Made by a program: the position numbers and the translations under genes
The notes under the pieces: generated by a model
Database searches by the model: none
The model's input: only the letters and a program-made list of their open reading frames with translations
What the model was told of the DNA's origin: nothing
Shown here: piece after piece, positions 60,807-64,000 of the stretch
How the letters are laid out: every line of letters starts with the position of its first letter
Position numbering within the stretch: the stretch's first letter is position 1
Source: an uncultured Methanospirillum sp.
Lineage (GTDB): Archaea; Halobacteriota; Methanomicrobia; Methanomicrobiales; Methanospirillaceae
Direction of reading: 5' to 3'
NCBI RefSeq assembly: GCF_963668475.1
Contig: NZ_OY764544.1
Location: 1,798,001 to 1,862,000, forward strand
DNA: 64,000 bases

Positions 60807-61982
60807 ATGATCTCAAGAACAGCCGGAAAAAAGATACTGGAGTTGGTTGCAGGATTTCCTGCAGTGATCATAACCGGGCCACGTCAGTCCGGGAAAACCA
60901 CACTGGTCAAATCTCTGTTCCCCACAAAACCATACATCCTTCTTGAAGACCCTGACACCCGGAGATTTGCAGAGGAGGATCCCAGGAGTTTTCTGGCACA
61001 GTTTCAGGATACCGGGGCAGTTATTGATGAAGCACAGTATGTTCCGGAGTTGTTCTCATATTTACAGGGGATTCTGGATCACAATAATTCTCCAGGCCTA
61101 TTCATTCTGACAGGTTCACAGAACTTTCTCATGATGGAACGTATATCCCAGTCTCTTGCTGGGAGAATCGGTATCATTCGGCTACTGCCACTATCAATGA
61201 ATGAACTGATCCAGGCAGGGTTTCAATACGACAGATACGAAGAATATCTATACAGGGGCTTTTATCCCCGGCTATATAACTCAACGATTCTCCCGTCTGA
61301 CTATTACTCGTCGTATGTTCAGACATATCTTGAACGGGATCTCAGGCAACTGAAACAGGTCCATAATCTCACCACGTTTCAGACCTTTCTCAGGATGTGT
61401 GCCAACCGGGTCGGGCAGATCGTAAATTTTTCATCTATTGGTAGTGATTGCGGCATAAACCATAAGACTGTCAAGGAATGGATATCTCTTCTTGAAACAT
61501 CAGGGATTGTTTTTCTCTTAAAGGTCCACCATAAGAACTTCAATAAACGCCTGATTCAGATGCCAAAGGTATATTTTTCCGATCCCGGACTGGCGGCATA
61601 TCTTGCAGGGATAAAATCTGCTGAAGAGATCGTGACTCATCCATTGAAAGGAGGTTTGTTTGAGACACTGATCATAGGAGAGTTATTAAAATTCCGGCTT
61701 AACAGGGGCCTTGAACCGAATCTCTTCTTCTGGCGGGATAAAACCGGACATGAGATCGACTGTATCATTGAATTATCGATAGATGAGGCGATCCCGGTAG
61801 AGATAAAGGCTGGAAGAACTATTGCCGGGGATTATTTCAAGAATCTCATGTACTGGAATAAACTGTCTGGTCAGAGTCCAGACCGGTCATTTGTTGTGTA
61901 CGGAGGGGATCAGAACCAGAACCGGAGGGAAGGGAGAGTGATTGGGTACGGGGATCTCGATCAGGTGTTCGAATTATTGTGA
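60807..61982 (+). CDS. AAA+ ATPase with DUF4143 domain
   Basis: This 391-residue protein has an N-terminal ATPase (Walker A GPRQSGKTT near 23-31, Walker B AVIDEAQ near 71-77, ILTGSQNF sensor 1) and a C-terminal DUF4143 domain (about 190-391; FQTFLRMCANRVGQIVNFSS, GCGINHKTVKEWISLLE, FSDPGLAAYLAG, FWRDKTGHEIDCIIE, GRTIAGDYF). The DUF4143 part resembles a nuclease fold with EID. The family is very common in archaea and is sometimes linked with toxin-antitoxin or defence loci; the function is unknown. GTGAT at 60797-60801 serves as ribosome site. Confidence 0.9.
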   Translation: MISRTAGKKILELVAGFPAVIITGPRQSGKTTLVKSLFPTKPYILLEDPDTRRFAEEDPRSFLAQFQDTGAVIDEAQYVPELFSYLQGILDHNNSPGLFILTGSQNFLMMERISQSLAGRIGIIRLLPLSMNELIQAGFQYDRYEEYLYRGFYPRLYNSTILPSDYYSSYVQTYLERDLRQLKQVHNLTTFQTFLRMCANRVGQIVNFSSIGSDCGINHKTVKEWISLLETSGIVFLLKVHHKNFNKRLIQMPKVYFSDPGLAAYLAGIKSAEEIVTHPLKGGLFETLIIGELLKFRLNRGLEPNLFFWRDKTGHEIDCIIELSIDEAIPVEIKAGRTIAGDYFKNLMYWNKLSGQSPDRSFVVYGGDQNQNRREGRVIGYGDLDQVFELL

Positions 61983-62253
61983 AGAGTGTGACCGTATTGC
62001 TGCCTGGTACCGGGTAGCTCTAGTGAAATGATACCCATTCTCTGCCCGGTGAGCTGATTCTTGATACTGCGAAGATGTTGGGTAAGAGAGGTGCATCGGC
62101 ATGAAGAAGAAGTGATACCATTCCAACTTCCAGTTAAGGTAGAGGCGGGGGATAGTTTTGATATCGATCTCCATGGTTTCCTTCAGGTATCTGAAAGAGC
62201 AGACTATGAGGGAATGATTTTACGGATTGGTAAGGATATCCGGACTCCGGAGA
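61983..62253. other. gap between convergent ATPase and peptidase genes
   Basis: This 270-base gap holds a plus-strand frame (62061-62336) that contains VIPFQLPVKVEAGDSFDIDL and ADYEGMILRIGKDI. The peptide looks protein-like but overlaps the peptidase gene by 83 bases and has no good ribosome site, so it is a remnant at best. Nothing else is supported. Confidence 0.3.
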
Positions 62254-62970
62254 TTATGCCTGCCACTCGTCATGACCCAACGGAGCCAGGTTTAATTCAT
62301 CCCGGTATGTCTGCCAGTGAGACATATGGTGAGTGAGAAGATCCCGAAACCGATCATTATGTCTTTTCTCTATAAGATGAGTCATCTCATGGAGAACGAT
62401 GTAATCAATACAATGAACCGGTTTTTTTATCAATTCAAGATTAATCAATATCCTCCCGGTCTTTGGATTACAACTCCCCCATTTCGTCTTCATCTTTCTC
62501 ACTCCAAAGGCAGTGACCTTGACATCAAGGACGGCTTCCCATTTTTTAATCATCGGAGTTACGATATTCTTTAGTTCTTCACGGTACCATTGAGTCAGGA
62601 TCTTCTCCCTCTTCTCTGTTGTAGAACCGGGACGAACTTTGAGGATTAATGTTTTTGATTTTTTTACGATGACACCCTGTTTATCTTTGCTTTCATCTAT
62701 GGAGAGAAGATACCGTTTTCCGAGGTAGTAATGACTCTCCCGGGGAACATACTCACGCTTTGATTGTCGCTGCTGGTTCTGAAAGGTAGCAATCTGTTTT
62801 CGTATCCATGACAACTTCGAGATGACTGCAATCCGGACCGCTTCGTCATCGACGTTTACCGGGACTGCGACACGGACACGGCCATTCGGGGGATAGACAC
62901 CGAAATGGATGTTTTTGATATCTTTCCTTGCGATCTCAACATCAATCTCTGCGATCGTTAGATGTGGCAT
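62254..62970 (-). CDS. YgjP/WelP-type zinc metallopeptidase (DUF45)
   Basis: This 238-residue protein has the DUF45 pattern: DIKNIHFGVYPPNGRVRVAV near the start, MKTKWGSCNPKTGRILINLEL, and the zinc motif HEMTHLIEKRH. The fold is a gluzincin-like minimal metallopeptidase. In many genomes it follows hsdR of type I systems, as here: its ATG overlaps the hsdR stop by one base. A role in processing or control of the restriction enzyme is often suggested but not proven. The third zinc ligand would be the last His of HEMTHLIEKRH. Confidence 0.9.
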   Translation of the reverse strand: MPHLTIAEIDVEIARKDIKNIHFGVYPPNGRVRVAVPVNVDDEAVRIAVISKLSWIRKQIATFQNQQRQSKREYVPRESHYYLGKRYLLSIDESKDKQGVIVKKSKTLILKVRPGSTTEKREKILTQWYREELKNIVTPMIKKWEAVLDVKVTAFGVRKMKTKWGSCNPKTGRILINLELIKKPVHCIDYIVLHEMTHLIEKRHNDRFRDLLTHHMSHWQTYRDELNLAPLGHDEWQA

Positions 62971-64000
62971 CAGGTTAATTCGGGCTGGTTCTTTGCTATC
63001 TCAATAATGCTGTCGGTGAGGTCATCATCGTTCAGATCCTTATACACAAAATTGCGGAGTTCTTTCTTCTTCATAGGATTATCAGGCCAGCCATCCTGTT
63101 TATACTCCAGAATCGTTTCATATACCTGTAGTGCCTTATCGAAATCCTCATTCAGGTTATTATAGAGCACCTTCTTCGCTGGCGTATTGATTTTATCAGG
63201 GTAATCCTTGCCAGGTTCAACGGTTGCCTGTGCAAGTTTGATGAGCTCCTGGATGTGCGTATCAAGAAATTTGTCATAGCTCTCTGATTGTGTTTTTCGT
63301 TCTTTAATGAGAGCAGTCAGGACTTCGGATAATTTGCTATAATATGCCGGGTCTATCGGAGTTTTATTCAGAATGATCTTTCTGATGTTGCGTTCGATGG
63401 TTTCAGCGGCCAGTTGCTTATTATTCTTAATGTCATCAGAAAGGCCGTCAAGACCTTTTACCCCGTTTTTGATAAGGAGATCAATGATAGGAAGTTCAGG
63501 GATAGACTTTCGTTTCTTTACCGGGTTTGCACCGATGTAGGTGTCGATGAGCCGACGCATGAAGGGATCGTACTGTTTGAGATCGATATCCTCACCACTT
63601 GCCTGTTTGATGGCATTCATGACATTGGTGTAATGATTCACTTCCTCTTTGATCGCTTTTGCCTCGAAGACAGAATAGCCGGCCTGTGTCATGTCATTTG
63701 CGATATTGGTATATGCCCGGATGAGCGACTCGGTCAGGGTATAGAGGTTCTGTCTCCTCTCCTCGGTATTTTTGAGTGAGTCGATGGTATCGGGATCTTC
63801 TCCGCAGAAGTAATGGATGTAATCGGCGGTGTTCTTTGGCCGGGGGACATGTTCACAGAGGAGTCGTATCTTTTCCAGCACCTCTTCAAGTCGCTCCTGT
63901 GCTGTATCGACCCGGTTTTTCAGGAGTCCTTCTACATCCTTCTTCTCAAATCTTGAAAATGCTCCGGAGGTGTAGTCCTTGATTGACTGCTCAAGGCTTT
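62970..64000 (-). CDS. hsdR: C-terminal part of a second type I restriction R subunit (runs off the window)
   Basis: The frame stays open to the window end (about 343 codons), so this is the 3' part of a larger gene. It is helical: ENAFSRFEKKDVEGLLKN-like start, VLEKIRLLCEHVPRPKNTADYIHYFCGED, ALKEEVNHYTNVMNAIK and IRKIILNKTPIDPAYYSKLSEVL. This is the C-terminal helical domain of HsdR subunits (EcoR124-like), unlike the hsdR at 30138, so the two systems are different families. The stop overlaps the YgjP peptidase start by one base. The helicase and nuclease parts lie outside. Confidence 0.85.
   Translation of the reverse strand, partial: SLEQSIKDYTSGAFSRFEKKDVEGLLKNRVDTAQERLEEVLEKIRLLCEHVPRPKNTADYIHYFCGEDPDTIDSLKNTEERRQNLYTLTESLIRAYTNIANDMTQAGYSVFEAKAIKEEVNHYTNVMNAIKQASGEDIDLKQYDPFMRRLIDTYIGANPVKKRKSIPELPIIDLLIKNGVKGLDGLSDDIKNNKQLAAETIERNIRKIILNKTPIDPAYYSKLSEVLTALIKERKTQSESYDKFLDTHIQELIKLAQATVEPGKDYPDKINTPAKKVLYNNLNEDFDKALQVYETILEYKQDGWPDNPMKKKELRNFVYKDLNDDDLTDSIIEIAKNQPELT

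Noticed and set aside
1..64000. tRNA or rRNA genes
   Set aside because: I found no cloverleaf with a T-loop GTTCGAATC-type box and no rRNA motif in the gaps, but I could not run a covariance search; a tRNA scan would settle it.

Overview
The window is from a methanogenic archaeon, most likely of the order Methanomicrobiales (a Methanoregula, Methanosphaerula or Methanospirillum relative; I cannot fix the genus). The evidence is an archaeal information-processing cluster (RpoF, L21e, L31e, L39e, LX/L18Ae, S19e, aIF6, prefoldin alpha, SRP54/FtsY, Pus10/TrmY, Rpp21-type RNase P subunit), DUF3821 and DUF2115 proteins typical of methanogens, TATA-type promoters, and many PAS/GAF histidine kinases with stand-alone receivers.

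Layout. 1-9 kb: a GNAT fragment, an exported TPR protein, two receiver proteins, two receiver-kinase hybrids, a membrane protein/HTH pair and an SLC13/ArsB-like transporter. 9-13 kb: a DUF3821 surface protein, purH, 6-phospho-3-hexuloisomerase and a PsiE-like protein. 13-25.5 kb: a nearly gap-free minus-strand run of about 20 genes for translation, tRNA and rRNA modification, protein targeting and folding, ending upstream in purN and a CBS-domain transporter. 25.8-29 kb: a TIM-barrel isomerase, a bacterial-type exonuclease VII (xseA and a 59-residue xseB) and two small envelope proteins.

29-38.8 kb is a defence island on the minus strand: hsdM, a VapB/VapC-like pair, a DUF1016 PD-(D/E)xK nuclease, hsdS, hsdR and a RhuM-family protein, with translational coupling from DUF1016 through hsdS to hsdR. 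39-57 kb is an accessory region with a repeat-rich PKD surface protein, several exported proteins, an MFS exporter, an alpha/beta hydrolase, a cyclase-family hydrolase, NudC, a methyltransferase, a CPBP protease and DUF2115. It also holds two decayed copies of the cyclase gene's 3' end and two copies of a short palindromic element. 57-64 kb has a second large sensor kinase, an orphan YgiT-type antitoxin beside a broken DUF4258 toxin gene, a gene remnant, an AAA ATPase, and the start of a second type I restriction locus (YgjP-type metallopeptidase plus the hsdR 3' part) that runs off the window.

The most interesting candidate system is the three-gene cassette at 46548-50441: a MtaC-like corrinoid protein, a MtaA-like URO-D protein without the usual zinc ligands, and a histidine kinase whose N-terminal domain resembles DUF1638. 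There is no substrate methyltransferase beside it. I read it as a possible corrinoid or methyl-group sensor made from methylotrophy parts. Two genes (2172-3239 and 7667-8893) have conserved N-termini that extend upstream of any ATG, GTG or TTG start, which points to unusual initiation or to frameshifts.
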